Source: Macrostomum hystrix | Taxonomy: Eukaryota > Platyhelminthes > Macrostomidae | Assembly: GCA_950097015.1 (NCBI GenBank) | Contig: CATNEN010000003.1 | Location: 1,674,001 to 1,738,000 of the forward strand | Reading direction: 5' to 3' | DNA length: 64,000 nucleotides | In this document: one piece after another, positions 24,322-39,989 of the stretch | Numbering within the stretch: the stretch's first letter is position 1 | Layout of the letters: each line of letters opens with the position of its first letter | Notes under the pieces: model-generated | Told to the model about the DNA's origin: nothing | Database searches by the model: none | What the model saw: the letters and a program-made list of their open reading frames with translations, nothing else | Position numbers and translations under genes: made by a program

Positions 24322-24916
24322 GTTCGAAGTGAATTTTATTTTGTCAATCGAAATGAGCAACTCTGCTTAATTACGAATTATGAAAGTTGATTGACGGTGG
24401 AAAAATTTCGTTCATTGTTTCATTGCAACTTCAATTCTAAAAATATAATAGTAAATGGAAATTTTCGAAAGACCTTCAAATAAAAAAATGTGTGCTCCGT
24501 TTAAATTTAGTCACAGAAAAAAGGTATATTTCTTTATTAAAACGCACTTAGATCGCAACGTACTTAGGTATATTTATTTATCAAGTAGCTTCATGAAGAC
24601 AATGTATTTATCGCTGAGAATTGTTATGTTGTTGGGATTTTTAACACTGAGAATTTTATACAATGGTAAAAATGAAGTTCTTTCGACTCACACGACACTT
24701 GCAACACGGGAGCTTGTCGTGTCTAACTTGGGGCTGGTCGTCAATTTGACGCTCTTAAAATTGACGCAAAAAAATCGTATTTAGTAGTTAAAAACTGATG
24801 CGAAGCTCAGAAACAAACGAATTAATAGCACTATTTGATAAACGTCTCTCTGGCTATGAGAGTGTAGGATAAGAAGTAAAACTGTTCCTGAAAAATAAAC
24901 AACTTAGACTTTTTGT
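24322..24916. other. Intergenic spacer between convergent genes
   Basis: AT-rich; contains the probable AATAAA signal of the homeobox gene near 24479. This gene and the NLR gene on the minus strand converge here. No supported gene. Confidence 0.6.
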
Positions 24917-26589
24917 TTAACGCAGATTCAGTTCCCAGATGTCGCCGCTGCCATCTTCGGAGTCCAGCTGCAGCAGCAGTCCCCGCCTCTGCAGCTGGCT
25001 CCTCAACAACTCGATGGCCTCTCTAGGTGCTGCGCCAGACACGCGTCCATGAATGCGCAGAGTTCGCCTATGCCCTCCTCGATGTTTGGACCGCATTGGC
25101 ACCACTGTCGCTGTTGCCAGCCATCGAGCTAGCCAACGAATGCGACATTCTGGCACGTCGCCTAGCTGCAGTTGAACCTGCTGCAGGCCGTCCGGAGCTC
25201 CCAGAGCAGCCTGCATCAGCAGGGCCACGTGAGAGGCATCGTCGGGAGCGGAGGCGTTGCAGTCTACCGCGGCGCCGAGACTGCCGCATTCAAGTTGGAA
25301 ACTAGTCAGACGCTCGCACGTGAGCAGAAGAAGGCAGGACTGAAAACAATTCACACGGTGCTTGTTCAAGATACTGCAGCGGTTAAAGCATTGTCCGTAA
25401 TTCCGATACTTTCTTGTTCTCTCTCACCTGCTGCAGACAGTCTCCCTGAATCAGTTCATCAGTCACTGAAACGCTCAGTTCGGCGAGCCGCTGAAATCGA
25501 GGACTGTCGAGCAACTCGGCGACATAGGCAATCGCAGCAGCTGCTTCGGCGTCAGAGCCGGGACTCGTCAGGCTTTGAAATCGAAGCCGCAGCGAGCAAA
25601 GTTTCGGCAGCATCGGAGTCTGGTGCGACTTCGAGGACGTCACTTGCGGCTCCAGGATATCGAGAATTCGTGCAGCAACCGAGGACTGACGAATGCGAGG
25701 GCTGATTTTAGACTGAAATAAACATGGTTTTTAATTGTTGCTCAGGATCAGGTCGGCCAACTGAACTGGCAAAACAAAGAACAAACTATTAAACGAACAA
25801 GAAGTCCGTTTTATTACCTCTTGCCTATTGTTTCCAACCGCACAACAGAACCCGTCCAGCTGTAGGTCGAATTCTCTAAGACACCCTCGCCAGTCACAGT
25901 TGGCTAACAAGCTCGACAAACTGTTCAGATTGTCCGCAGTCAATGGCAGCGGTGTCTTGCAGCTGCCACCCAAGCCAAAGCAGCGAATATTTGGTAGGCG
26001 AGTTAGGCTTCTACAGACCGTGCTGAATCCATTGTTGTTCAGATACGGCAGCCAGTGGCCAGATAACCGGAGTCGATTAATTTTCTTGGCATTACGATCG
26101 ATTGCTCGACTCAAAGCAGCAACAATAGCGGCTGAAGTGGATGGCTGAGACGGACATTGGAGGTGCAGCTCTTTGAATGTGCGGACACTGTTGCCTAGAG
26201 TGTGAATGGCCGAGTCGATAGCTGACAATGCTTGAGTTGGTTTGGAGCAGAGTTGCACCGTCAAACAGTCGAGCGAATCTAGGCAACCGTCTGTTTGCCA
26301 CGGCTCCAATGCTGATGGGAGTTCTGTCAATGCACCGACCGCGCAACTCTTGACGAGTTGATCGCAGTCAACCTGACAGTCTGATGAAGCTTTGCCACCA
26401 TCATCATCAGCCTCCACGAATTCAAGTCGATATTGCAGCTCTTCAAAGTCCAGATAAAGACTGCGCAATCGACAGTGCTTAGATGATTGCATCTCGCACA
26501 GCTGCTGATGCTGCTGCTGCTGCTGCTGCTGGTGCTGCTGATGCTGCTGGTGCTGCTGATGCTGCTGCTGCTGCTGCTGGTGCTGCTGA

Positions 26590-26620
<31 letters not shown>

Positions 26621-28422
26621 GTTTTTGGTGCTCAGTGGTATTGGCGTCAAACTTGACAGGGTTAATCAAACCACCAAGCCAATGCCCAAGTTGCTGCTGC
26701 TGCAGTCGAAAACTACGCTGGTTGGCCAGTCGAGTCCAAAGCCGCATGCAACGTTTGCGCTCAACTTCGCTGTAAGACTCCAGCCTCTTCACAGACTCAA
26801 GCAGCCAGTAGTCTGCAGTTCCGGCCAACAGTTCGATGACATCGCTCAGAACAATTCGTGCAGTTGCCATCGAACCAACTGCATCCGCATTTTCGTCTTC
26901 GTCTGAGCTGCGACTTTCGCAAACAACCGCGCGTCGCCAAACATCAGCGAGGCTGACGATGGCCGCGTCGGCCGGAGCCTCGTTGCCGAGCTGGGCTTCA
27001 TATGCGGCCTCCAGGCAGCGTAGGCAGAGCCGCTTGGCGGTGAGGAATGCGGCTAGACGGGCACCGCTGGCCACGAGGTTCGCGTCGGCGAAGTTGGCCG
27101 CAGCTTCGGCAGCGCAGACAACCACGTCAACATCGTCGCACTGTACGGCTTCAGCGGCGGCAGCTGCCGCGGTAGGCGCTTCGGCGAATAGGCAGTGAAA
27201 CAGGCGATCGTAGAGGTGAGTGGCCGACGTTGGAGCCTGCGAAATCAATGTTAACTATTTCTAATGCGCTTTAAGGATACAATTTAATGGAGTAAAATTA
27301 CACACATAAGAGACTTTGAGTGTTTACTATCGAACAATCAATTGATCAATATTTTACCTGTCCAGACACAAATCTCGCAGGATCCAGATGATAAAGCGTC
27401 ACTAGTAATGCCAGATTAGCCGGTCGGCTCAGGTATCCAGCCTCCCAATTCGAGCAACGCAGGACGTCTTCGACAGCTGTTAGAAAGTGTTGCTGTAGCT
27501 CAATTTCGCTGCTTGGCAGAGAAGAACCCGATGCCCGATCGATGTAGCGACGCATCTGGACGTTGGTCCACGGCAGTAAATGACAGACTCTGTCAGGTGA
27601 GACAGGTAATTGACTGGCGCATCTCGCGAAAGCGATAACACCTGGTCGCCAGGAGCCGGTGAAGCATAAGCTGGCCCAGTTGGTTGGCAGCGACACCGAG
27701 TCCGCACAGTCGACAACCGCCAGAACCCGAGCCGGGTTGCGCAAAGCCCAGTCGACTGTTGCCGCAGTGTCCTCCTTCTCATCAACGTAATCTGCAGTTT
27801 CATTTTCAACTCCATCATGGTCTTCACTTACATCACCATCATCAGCATTATCATCGTCAAGACAGGAGCTGGCGTCTGGTAGGTGCAGAAGGCGCGCCAG
27901 TACGATGCTGACGCTGTCGCACTGGTTCTGATGCTCTGATGCTCCGATAGCGGAGGCACAGTCGAGATAGATTGCTAGATCGAAACTGTCAGTCAAGCTG
28001 GCGATGGTGGCGTCAAAATTGACGTCATCTTTAGCGTCGCGGCTGCTGCTCGATAAGCCGCCTTCGTTCAAACTACTCTTTGATAGCAAGGCCGAGTGTC
28101 TGTGCAGTAGGCGAGCCGCCAAATGAGATTTGCCACTCCCAGCCTGACCGACAATGAGACACGGCTGTCTACCAGGCGATGGCCTGCATGGCAGAGGGTC
28201 CAGCCGAGCTGATAGAATTACATTCGTCAGGCCCGGCTTGCCATCAAACGCAACGCCGGGCGAAGCTTCAAATCGGTTGACAGATAGAACGGCGAGGCGC
28301 CTTCGATAATGACGCAGGAAACGAACAACCCGTGGAGGTAGTTGAGCAGTGTTCTCAAACGATTGCCTTGGAGACAGGCCTCCATTTGTAGCGTTGTTAC
28401 TAAGGCACTGTCGAAGACTCAT
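24917..28422 (-). CDS. NACHT-LRR (NLR-family) protein
   Basis: Minus-strand exons 28422-27358, 27236-25818, 25712-25428 and 25339-24917 are all phase 0 and join to about 1063 residues. NACHT domain: Walker A GQAGSGKSHL near residue 95, a Walker B-like VLAVVDCADS near 235, and the winged-helix side RPANLALLVTLYHLDP followed across intron 1 by PTSATHLYDRLFHCLF, a typical NACHT continuation. A Gln/His run follows (26500-26617). The C-terminal half holds repeated LRR-like strands (LRSLYLDFE, FKELHLQC, LREFDLQLD, LAELSVSV, LTSFQLEC). NLRs are cytosolic STAND NTPases used as immune sensors in many animals. Walker B lacks the usual DGxDE acids. No CARD, PYD or death domain is visible; the ATG at 28422 gives a short N-terminus, so upstream exons are possible. 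Confidence 0.8.
26500..26617 (-). repeat. Coding CAG/CAC run (polyGln with His)
   Basis: Imperfect trinucleotide repeat inside NLR exon 2. On the coding strand it reads CAG with interspersed CAC and CAT, giving about 38 Gln/His residues between the NACHT and LRR regions. The plus-strand open frame of poly-Leu here is a shadow. Confidence 0.9.
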
Positions 28423-28503
28423 TCTAAAATCCAAAGCTTCAGAGAATGTTGAATGGCGTGTGCTTAAAACCAAACAGTTGCCTATAATGTTTGTCCCAGC
28501 CAA

Positions 28504-28834
28504 TTAGAGTTTATACGGAGTATGTCATTGCCATTGGACAGACAAAAGTAGGTATTAATTTAGTATCTAGTTTACTTTTTGCGCATTTAAAAGTCAGTTT
28601 GAAAAAAACTGCGCTTTGCCACTTTAGCACGCGCATTTTCGCAGCAAGTTGTTTCGTAAAAAATTAAAAATGGCACACATTCGCACACTCAAGTGGCCTC
28701 TTCAAATGAGATCTTTACGGGGGGTCAGAGATCTAAGTTGAGTTGGTTATCTCGCAGCTGAATAAAGGTGTGAAATTATTGACGCTGTTTAAAGTACAGC
28801 TTAACTTTAAGTCAGGCTGATAAACCTTGATATA
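28504..28834. other. Upstream flank of NLR gene
   Basis: No recognisable exon. It would hold the promoter or 5' UTR of the minus-strand NLR gene if the start at 28422 is right. Confidence 0.4.
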
Positions 28835-30612
28835 TCAGAAGACAGAAGACTGACTCTAGAAGACAGAAAACTGACTCTGGAAGACAGAAGGCAGAAGACT
28901 GACCCTAGAAGACAGAGGACTGACTCTAGAAGACAGAAAACTGACTCTGGAAGACAAAGGACTGACTCTAGAAGACAGAGGACTGACTCTAGAAGACAGA
29001 AAACTGACTCTGGAAGACAGAGGACTGACTCTAGAAGACAGAGGACTGACTCTAGAAGACAGAAAACTGACTCTGGAAGACAGAAGGCAGAAGACTGACC
29101 CTAGAAGACAGAGGACTGACTCTAGAAGACAGAAAGCAGAAGACTGACTCTAGTAGACAGAAGACTGCATGACTTTAGAAGACAGAGGACTGACTCTAGA
29201 AGACAGAAAGCAGAAGACTGACTCTAGAAGACAGAAAACTGACTCTGGAAGACAGAATGCAGAAGACTGACCCTAGAAGACAGAAAACTGACTCTGGAAG
29301 ACAGAATGCAGAAGACTGACCCTAGAAGACAGAGGACTGACTCTAGAAGACAGAAAGCAGAAGACTGACTCTAGTAGACAGAAGACTGCATTACTTTAGA
29401 AGACAGAGGACTGACTCTAGAAGACAGAAAGCAGAAGACTGACTCTAGAAGACAGAAAACTGACTCTGGAAGACAGAAGGCAGAAGACTGACCCTAGAAG
29501 ACAGAAAACTGACTCTGGAAGACAGAAGGCAGAAGACTGACCCTAGAAGACAGAAAACTGACTCTAGAAGACAGAAAGCAGAAGACTGACTCTAGAAGAC
29601 AGAAAACTGACTCTGGAAGACAGAAGGCAGAAGACTGACCCTAGAAGACAGAAAACTGACTCTGGAAGACAGAAGGCAGAAGACTGACTCTAGAAGACAG
29701 AAGACTGACTCTAGAAGAGAGAAAACTGACTATTGAAGACAGAATGCAGAAGACTGACTCTAGAAGACAGAAGACTGACTCTAGAAGACAGAATGCAGAA
29801 GACTGACCCTAGAAGACAGAGGACTGACTCTAGAAGACAGAATGCAGAATACTGACTCTTGAAGACAGAGGACTGACTCTAGAAGAGAGAAAACTGACTA
29901 TTGAAGACAGAATGCAGAAGATTGACTCTAGAAGACAGAAGACTGACCCTAGAAGACAGAGGACTGACTCTAGAAAACAGAATGCAGAATACTGACTCTT
30001 GAAGACAGAGGACTGACTCTAGAAGAGAGAAAACTGACTATTGAAGACAGAATGCAGAAGACTGACTCTAGAAGACAGAAGACTGACCCTAGAAGACAGA
30101 GGACTGACTCTAGAAGACAGAAAACTGACTCTAGAAGACAGAATGCAGAAGACTGACCCTAGAAGACAGAGGACTGACTCTAGAAGACAGAATGCAGAAT
30201 ACTGACTCTTGAAGACAGAGGACTGACTCTAGAAGAGAGAAAACTGACTATTGAAGACAGAATGCAGAAGATTGACTCTAGAAGACAGAAGACTGACCCT
30301 AGAAGACAGAGGACTGACTCTAGAAAACAGAATGCAGAATACTGACTCTTGAAGACAGAGGACTGACTCTAGAAGAGAGAAAACTGACTATTGAAGACAG
30401 AATGCAGAAGACTGACTCTAGAAGACAGAAGACTGACCCTAGAAGACAGAGGACTGACTCTAGAAGACAGAATGCAGAAGACTGACCCTAGAAGACAGAG
30501 GACTGACTCTAGAAGACAGAATGCAGAATACTGACTCTTGAAGACAGAGGACTGACTCTAGAAGACAGAAGACTGACTCTAGTAGACAGAAGACTGACTG
30601 TAGAAGACAGAA
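28835..30612 (+). repeat. gaagacagaggactgactcta minisatellite
   Basis: About 1.8 kb of mixed-length units (about 18-31 bp) built from gaagacaga plus ggactgactcta, aaactgactctg or atgcagaagactgac. Larger composite blocks recur; for example the cluster around 29820-30110 is repeated at 30170-30460. No gene overlaps it. Confidence 0.95.
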
Positions 30613-31690
30613 GAAATTAATGAGACACAAATGAAATGTAAAAAGAAGCCATGTATTCTGCATATTTCAGTAAAACTAGTGTGAAAAGCTCACACCATTT
30701 CTACTGAGTGCAGGCAAGTCAATTTCCGACCAACTCTGATTGTTCGAGTATAAAAAGCAATTAAGTTGTAAAGCAAACATTTTATTGCTGAGCAGTGTCA
30801 GTGTGCCGAGTTGACGGCCAATTCTATATGCTACTCAATAATAAACTTTGAGCACAAAGATGGCTTTCCGGTCGTGCTTAAGACGTTGAGTAAAATGCCA
30901 TTTTGTTTGCAGTGAAACTATAATGACATAGCTTGGAATATAGCCAAACTACACACGTTAGTTACAATACACATTAATTTTAATAATTTAATGTCGTCTG
31001 CGATCACAGCACATTACAGTATCTGTGTATGGTCCTCGCTGTCTGTTGTTCTACTGTCACCAAGTGATGTGCAATTTGCTTTTGACTAATATAGATTTAT
31101 ACGGTTGAAAAAATAAATGAATCTATAAATCCTATAAATTATATAAAAACAGAAATTTCGCATATAACAGAAGCAAAAAGACACACAGCAATACACAAAG
31201 TCCAAAAGTATGGACACGTTGTTAAAATTAAATACGGCTTTATTTGTTTATGTTTGTTTCTTTAAAACCAACTATTTATTACAAAAGCAACTAATAGAGA
31301 TGACAGAAAAGACACAAGCAATAAATGATAGTACTCCTAGTTGATGCTTGTTTTATAGATATCCAATTCAAGTACACAGTTTATGGTGTTAGATAACAGA
31401 TTGCAAAATCCTCCATTTACTACTAATTAGTAATAATACGCATAAAGTAGTATTGGGTACAAGTTACAGTATGTTGAAAGCGCTAAAACGTCTTTTAGTT
31501 CGTTAGAAGTACTTTTATTTTAGTAGGCAAATATTTTTTCTTGAAAAAAATTCAAACAAACACAAAAGTTACACTTTATACAGATAAAAACAAATTATAT
31601 ATGCATTTTTGTGAAACTACAAATAAATCATTTGCACCCCTGAAGTGACTACTACCGTGATGCAAGTAGTCAGCGAAAAAAAAATTACAA
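30613..31690. other. AT-rich intergenic region
   Basis: Low-complexity AT-rich sequence. No splice-consistent coding segment or element seen. Confidence 0.5.
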
Positions 31691-31699
31691 AATATTAAG

Positions 31700-32810
31700 G
31701 TGCGATTCCGTTAGAGGATCTATGAACTGTTATCCAATCTGAGGATCTGGGAATTGTGGTGATCCAATCTGAGGATCTATGAACTGTTATCCAATCTGAG
31801 GATCTGGGAATTGTGGTGATCCAATCTGAGGATCTGGGAATTGTGCTGATCCAATCTGAGGATCTATGAACTGTTATCCAATCTGAGGATCTGGGAATTG
31901 TGGTGACCCAATCTGAGGATCTGGGAGTGTAGTGATCCAATCTGAGGATCTGGGAATTGTGCTGATCCAATCTGAGGATCTGGGAATTGTGGTGATCCAG
32001 TCTGAGGATCTGGGAATTGTGGTGATCCAATCTGAGGATCTGGGAGTTGTGGTGATCCAATCTGAGGATCCGGGAGTTGTGGTGACAGAATCTGAAGATC
32101 TGGGAATTGTGGTGACCCAATCTGAAGATCTGGGAGTTGTGGTGATCCAATCTGAGGATCTGGGAATTGTGGTGATCCAGTCTGAGGATCTGGGAATTGT
32201 GGTGATCCAATCTGAGGATCTGGGAGTTGTGGTGATCCAATCTGAGGATCCGGGAGTTGTGGTGACAGAATCTGAAGATCTGGGAATTGTGGTGACCCAA
32301 TCTGAAGATCTGGGAGTTGTGGTGATCCAATCTGAGGACCTGGGCATTGTGGTGATCCAATCTGAGGATCTGGGAATTGTGGTGATCCAATCTGAGGATC
32401 TGGGAATTGTGGTGACCCGATCTAAGGATCCGGGAGTTGTGGTGACAGAATCTGAAGATCTGGGAATTGTGGTGACCCAATCTGAAGATCTGGGAGTTGT
32501 GGTGATCCAATCTGAGGATCTAGGAATTGTGGTGAATTAATCTGAAGATCTGGGAGTGTGGTGATCCAATCTGAGGATCTGGGAGTTGTGGTGATCCAAT
32601 CTGAGGATCCGGGAGTTGTGGTGACAGAATCTGAAGATCTGGGAATTGTGGTGACCCAATCTGAAGATCTGGGAGTTGTGGTGATCCAATCTGAGGACCT
32701 GGGCATTGTGGTGATCCAATCTGAGGATCTGGGAATTGTGGTGACCCAATCTAAGGATCTGGGAATTGTGGTGACCCAATCTAAGGATCTGGGCATTGTG
32801 TTAATTACAG
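31700..32810 (+). repeat. 30-bp minisatellite
   Basis: About 37 copies of a 30-bp unit containing tctgaggatctgggaattg. Stop-free in several frames on both strands, which explains the long open frames here. A 300-bp composite block (around 32000-32330) is repeated around 32170-32330 and 32440-32700. Confidence 0.96.
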
Positions 32811-33090
32811 GATACTAAGGTAAAACTATGAAAATTAAATTGTGAGCAACAAAAACTAATTGCTATAAATTAAACACAGTAAATTATGAAATTTTCCTTT
32901 AGTTAAAAATATTAAAAGCAAACACGTACTAGTGCATTAGGAAATTTAAGTAAGTAGTTATTTATTATCAGAACAGATCATAAGTACACAGATACAACTT
33001 AAGCCAAACTAATATGAGTCTGAAATATACAATGTAACGCGTACACAAAAAACAGGGGCAGCTTACAAAAGAGAATATTTTTCCTGCAAT
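32811..33090. other. AT-rich spacer between arrays
   Basis: No supported feature. Confidence 0.5.
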
Positions 33091-33095
33091 GGTGA

Positions 33096-34350
33096 CACGC
33101 CTGAGGATCAGGGAAGAATAAAAAACTTGAGGATCTGGGAACAATAACAACTTGGGGATCTAGGAACAATGACAACTTGAGGATCTGAGAACAATAACAA
33201 CTTGGGGATCTAGGAACAATGACAACTTGAGGATCTGAGAACAATGACAACTTGAGGATCTGGGAACAATGACAACTTGAGGATCTGGGAACAATGACAA
33301 CTTGAGGATCTGGGAACAATGACAACTTGAGGATCTGGGAACAATGACAACTTGGGGATCTGAGAACAATGAGAACTTGAGGATCTGAGAACAATGACAA
33401 CTTGAGGATCTGAGAACAATGACAACTTGAGGATCTGAGAACAATGACAACTTGAGGATCTGAGAACAATGACAACTTGAAGATCTGAGAACAATGACAA
33501 CTTGGGGATCTGGGAACAATGACAACTTGAAGATCTGGGAACAATGACAACTTGGGGATCTGAGAACAATGACAACTTGAAGATCTGGGAACAATGACAA
33601 CTTGGGGATCTAGGAACAATGACAACTTGAGGATCTGAGAACAATGACAACTTGGGGATCTAGGAACAATGACAACTTGGGGATCTAGGAACAATGACAA
33701 CTTGAGGATCTGAGAACAATGACAACTTGGGGATCTAGGAACAATGACAACTTGGGGATCTAGGAACAATGACAACTTGAAGATCTGGGAACAATGACAA
33801 CTTGAGGATCTGGGAACAATGACAACTTGAAGATCTGGGAACAATGACAACTTGGGGATCTAGGAACAATGACAACTTGAGGATCTGAGAACAATGACAA
33901 CTTGGGGATCTAGGAACAATGACAACTTGGGGATCTAGGAACAATGACAACTTGAGGATCTGAGAACAATAACAACTTGGGGATCTAGGAACAATGACAA
34001 CTTGAGGATCTGAGAACAATGACAACTTGAGGATCTGGGAACAATGACAACTTGGGGATCTGAGAACAATGACAACTTGAGGATCTGGGAACAATGACAA
34101 CTTTAGGATCTGGGAACAATGACAACTTGAGGATCTGAGAACAATGACAACTTGAGGATCTGGGAAAAATGACAACTTGAGGATCTGAGAACAATGACAA
34201 CTTGAGGATCTGGGAACAATGACAACTTGGGAATCTGGGAACAATGACAACTTGAGGATCTGGGAACAATGACAACTTGAGGATCTGGGAACAATGACAA
34301 CTTGGGGATCTGTGAAGAATGACAACTTGGGGATCTGTGAAGAATGACAA
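33096..34350 (+). repeat. 25-bp minisatellite
   Basis: About 50 copies of a 25-bp unit, aacttgaggatctgggaa followed by caatgac, with variants ggggatctag and gaggatctgag. It shares the core gaggatctggga with the 30-bp array at 31700-32810. Confidence 0.96.
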
Positions 34351-34592
34351 TCTTTGGATTAAGGAAATCCAACGAATTTAGGCGACACTATTAATCTGAA
34401 GTTTCGTCATGAGCGTTTTTAAACTTCAGAATGAGGCAGTCGAGATTGAAGATTGCCACAAACGCACTCCAAAAAAAGCAGCTAATAGACAATAAGAGAC
34501 AGTGAAAAAAACTGACTTTGCATTTAAACAAACAAACGAAAGAAACACAAATTTAATTTTCGTTTCAGAAAACTCGACCATTTTTTATTCTC

Positions 34593-37177
<2,585 letters not shown>

Positions 37178-39060
37178 GGTTACTTCTTTGCTTATTCTTA
37201 ACTTTTATACTTGAAAGTTTGTTGCAGCTTTTGGTAGTTGGAATAAATCTATTAAGTTTCAGTTCTAGATGAAATTATCAATGAGAACTCTATTGTTTGA
37301 TGAAGTCTTGATGTTATGGCTTAAAAAGTATTTATTACTATCCCTTGTAGCTATTCTGAAAAAGAAAAAATTCAATGGCTCAGAAATAATATACAGATAT
37401 AAAAAAATTGTTGCTAAAGTTTTTTTCAATTTTCTTTATCATTCTTAGGCCTAATTAATTGGGAACCTAGCCGCATTGCACAGATGAAGCAGTTAGTCCC
37501 GAAGATTTAATTAGCTGTGTAGATCTCGATAGAGCAGTTAAAAAGCTAAAGAGAAGAAAGGCTGCAGGAATAGGCCTAGATGGTATAACAAATGAGCACA
37601 AAACTAACAAATGAACAAAAATATATATAAAGGAAAAAAATCAGCACCCATAGATGGCGTGCACGTTTTAATAATAATAATAATATAATAATAGAAAACA
37701 AAACAATCAACGCTATTTACTAGAAAGTTTATAAAAAATTTTTGTTGAACAAAAAATAGCAGCTTTTTTCTAATGCCTACTTCTATTCTATAGGCTTCTA
37801 TCTAAAGTTAACAATTAAATAATTTAGAAAAATATATTTAAATTCAGCCTAAGCCTAACTCAGTCTTTGTTAAGGTAAAATTGTGAAAATAATTTTTGTT
37901 AAATTAAAAAATTAGACCTCGGCATTTTGTCTTGAAGGCTGGCGACTAATAATATTATGGCTTAGCTAGTCCTAGGAATAATTGTTTGCCCTCCTTAAAC
38001 CTCCATAGTAAAGTTGTACTGATGAACAGTTAGCTAATAGCTAAATTTTACATTTAAAGGGGCCCAAAATTAAAAACTTTATTGAATTTGCAACTGAAAT
38101 AGTAATAGGCCTGCAACTTTGCAAGGCTCTAGCCTATAGCCAAAAATACTCAACATTATACATGATTCTAGATTTCTAGTTCCCTACACTCTAGTCTTAG
38201 TCTTATAATAGGCCCTAGTTAAATTTTAATCTAGGCCTAGGGGCTAGGGCCAACCAACACCTGCAGCAGCTTAGCTAGTGAGTAGGCCCTAACTTTCTTT
38301 CAACTAAAGTTAAAAAAACTTCAGTTCAGATTTCTACAGCCCAGGGAAGAGGGAATTCGGTCATTTATATTAGTAGGTCATTATTGCACAGGGGCTACAA
38401 CACTAAAGTCTAAACTGTGGTAGCCTAACTGCAACACTATCTCTTCAGGTTGAGGCATAGGCATTGGTCCGCTAGGGTGCAGCCGCGCATTAGGCCTAGG
38501 CCTACTAGAAGATTGGCGCAGGTTAAAAAAGTTACTTAACTCGGACCATTTTATTATGCTTTCTTGAATTCACACTCAGTGAGTGAAACAACCTCACTTA
38601 ACTTTCCATAGGCCTATCTCACTATACGACACGACACAACGCAAAGATACCTACGATCGTGTTCGACGAGTTGCTGGCTGGCCAGCGAATAATTATTAGT
38701 CTGTTTTAAAATCGCGCAGTTTTTGTTTCGGGATTTGACATTTACAAATTACGACTTACATTTTGCATCGGATTTAATAGAATTATATTTTAAACGAATA
38801 CATGTGCTTGAAGTAAAACGTACAAAAAATGCTTCCAACTACGAAGAATTGCCTATAATCTATTCTAGGGATAGTAAAAAGCTTGATTTTACGCTAGGCC
38901 TAATCACCATCCATCATGATCACACTTGCGCGATGCGATCTGCTCTCTCTCTCGCTGCTAAATCTCTTAAATAGAATAGATGGATAGATAGAGACACGCG
39001 AAAGGAAGTGAGCTCTTGTACACATGCGCTCATGAAACATACGAGAGAGGCAAGCGGCTG
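37178..39060. other. Intergenic, AT-rich, with debris
   Basis: Upstream of UBE2E. Apart from the LINE fragment at 37489-37615 I see no coding segment. Several ggcctagg palindromes are scattered over 37900-38520. An 83-codon open frame at 38723 has no recognisable motif. Confidence 0.5.
37489..37615 (+). pseudogene. LINE reverse transcriptase fragment
   Basis: About 42 open codons contain DLDRAVKKLKRRKAAGIG followed by LDGITNEH. This matches the conserved start of non-LTR reverse transcriptases, where an acidic-x-AI..LK..KAxGxDGI..E pattern is found. It stops soon after and no further RT motifs follow, so it is a dead fragment. Confidence 0.72.
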
Positions 39061-39065
39061 TGATT

Positions 39066-39512
39066 TGACACTTAGACCCGGCGGCTGCAAGTCAGCCACA
39101 AACACAGTCTGTCAGCGTCAAAGTTCGTCCTCTCGCATTGGCACCGCGCTTCCGCTGTCGGCTGATGCAGGATCGAGGACCAACGCCGATGGGACTTGGT
39201 AACCGCGGTCCTGAGTCCGCTGGCAGTGGCCCAGTAGCATCTGGCGGCACTGGCGCAGCCGGGTGACGCTTAGACCAGGAACACCCGGCGCGGGCCATCT
39301 GGACGGCTATAAACCTCTCGGGGTAGTGACAACCAGCAGGGCGAAGCGCAACAGGGACCAGGTGCGTGTCCAGGGCATTCTTTCGTGTGTCGATCATATC
39401 GGTCACCGATTTCATATCAGCTCCACGCTGCGCGGAAGATCGAGGAGGCACATTTTTCAGGCCATCCCCTCGCAGTCTGAGTTGAAAACGTTCCGAGTCA
39501 ACTCCTGAGTAC
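39066..39512 (-). mobile_element. Unrecognised repeat ending in the SINE-like tail
   Basis: On the minus strand a 140-codon open frame (39514-39092) is GC-richer than its surroundings and ends just before gccgccgggtctaagtgtca. This tail is nearly that of SINE families B and C. I do not recognise the frame. It could be the 3' end of the LINE that mobilises those SINEs, or another SINE body. Confidence 0.4.
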
Positions 39513-39812
39513 ATCTATGATGCATATTGTTTTTCTGTCCATGCTTATCCTACCGAATTTTCATTCAATATTATAAACTCAATGATGTTTATTGACAATC
39601 ACACTGCAACTACTAATTACTCAAAGTAGTAACTCGACATCATGAGAGATATACGACACCAGCAGAAGAGAGTTGATCGGACGGATGATCGATCGCAAGG
39701 GAGGAGCTGAGAGGAAATTGGGAGAAATTTGAGAGGCAGAGCTAGTTAAGACAGAGACAGTTTTTGTAGACAGTCGAGTGATAACAATAATGGATAATGA
39801 ACAATAATTGAT

Positions 39813-39965
39813 AACACCTGCCCCAATCAAGCCATGCAGAAATGTACAAAGTTGCAGAGTTAAGTGTCTTTATAAAGTACAAAGGTTGTTCCAATAAATT
39901 AAGTCGCGATTCGACCCCAGACCTTTAAGTCGTGAGTCACACGCTCTAAACACTATAGGGTCAAT
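39813..39965 (-). mobile_element. Degenerate SINE, family A
   Basis: Shares acacctgccccaatca, gcagagttaagtgtctt and gattcgaccccagacctt with the copy at 61703-61987, but the middle is deleted and the tRNA head is decayed. Confidence 0.65.
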
Positions 39966-39989
39966 TCTACAATAGGAAAAAAGAATGTA

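Noticed and set aside
25027-25705. Plus-strand open frames of 92-177 codons
   Set aside because: Shadows of minus-strand NLR exons 3 and 4, which have consistent splice sites and LRR-like content.
38723-38974. 83-codon open frame
   Set aside because: No recognised motif and no splice-consistent neighbours; AT-rich intergenic context.
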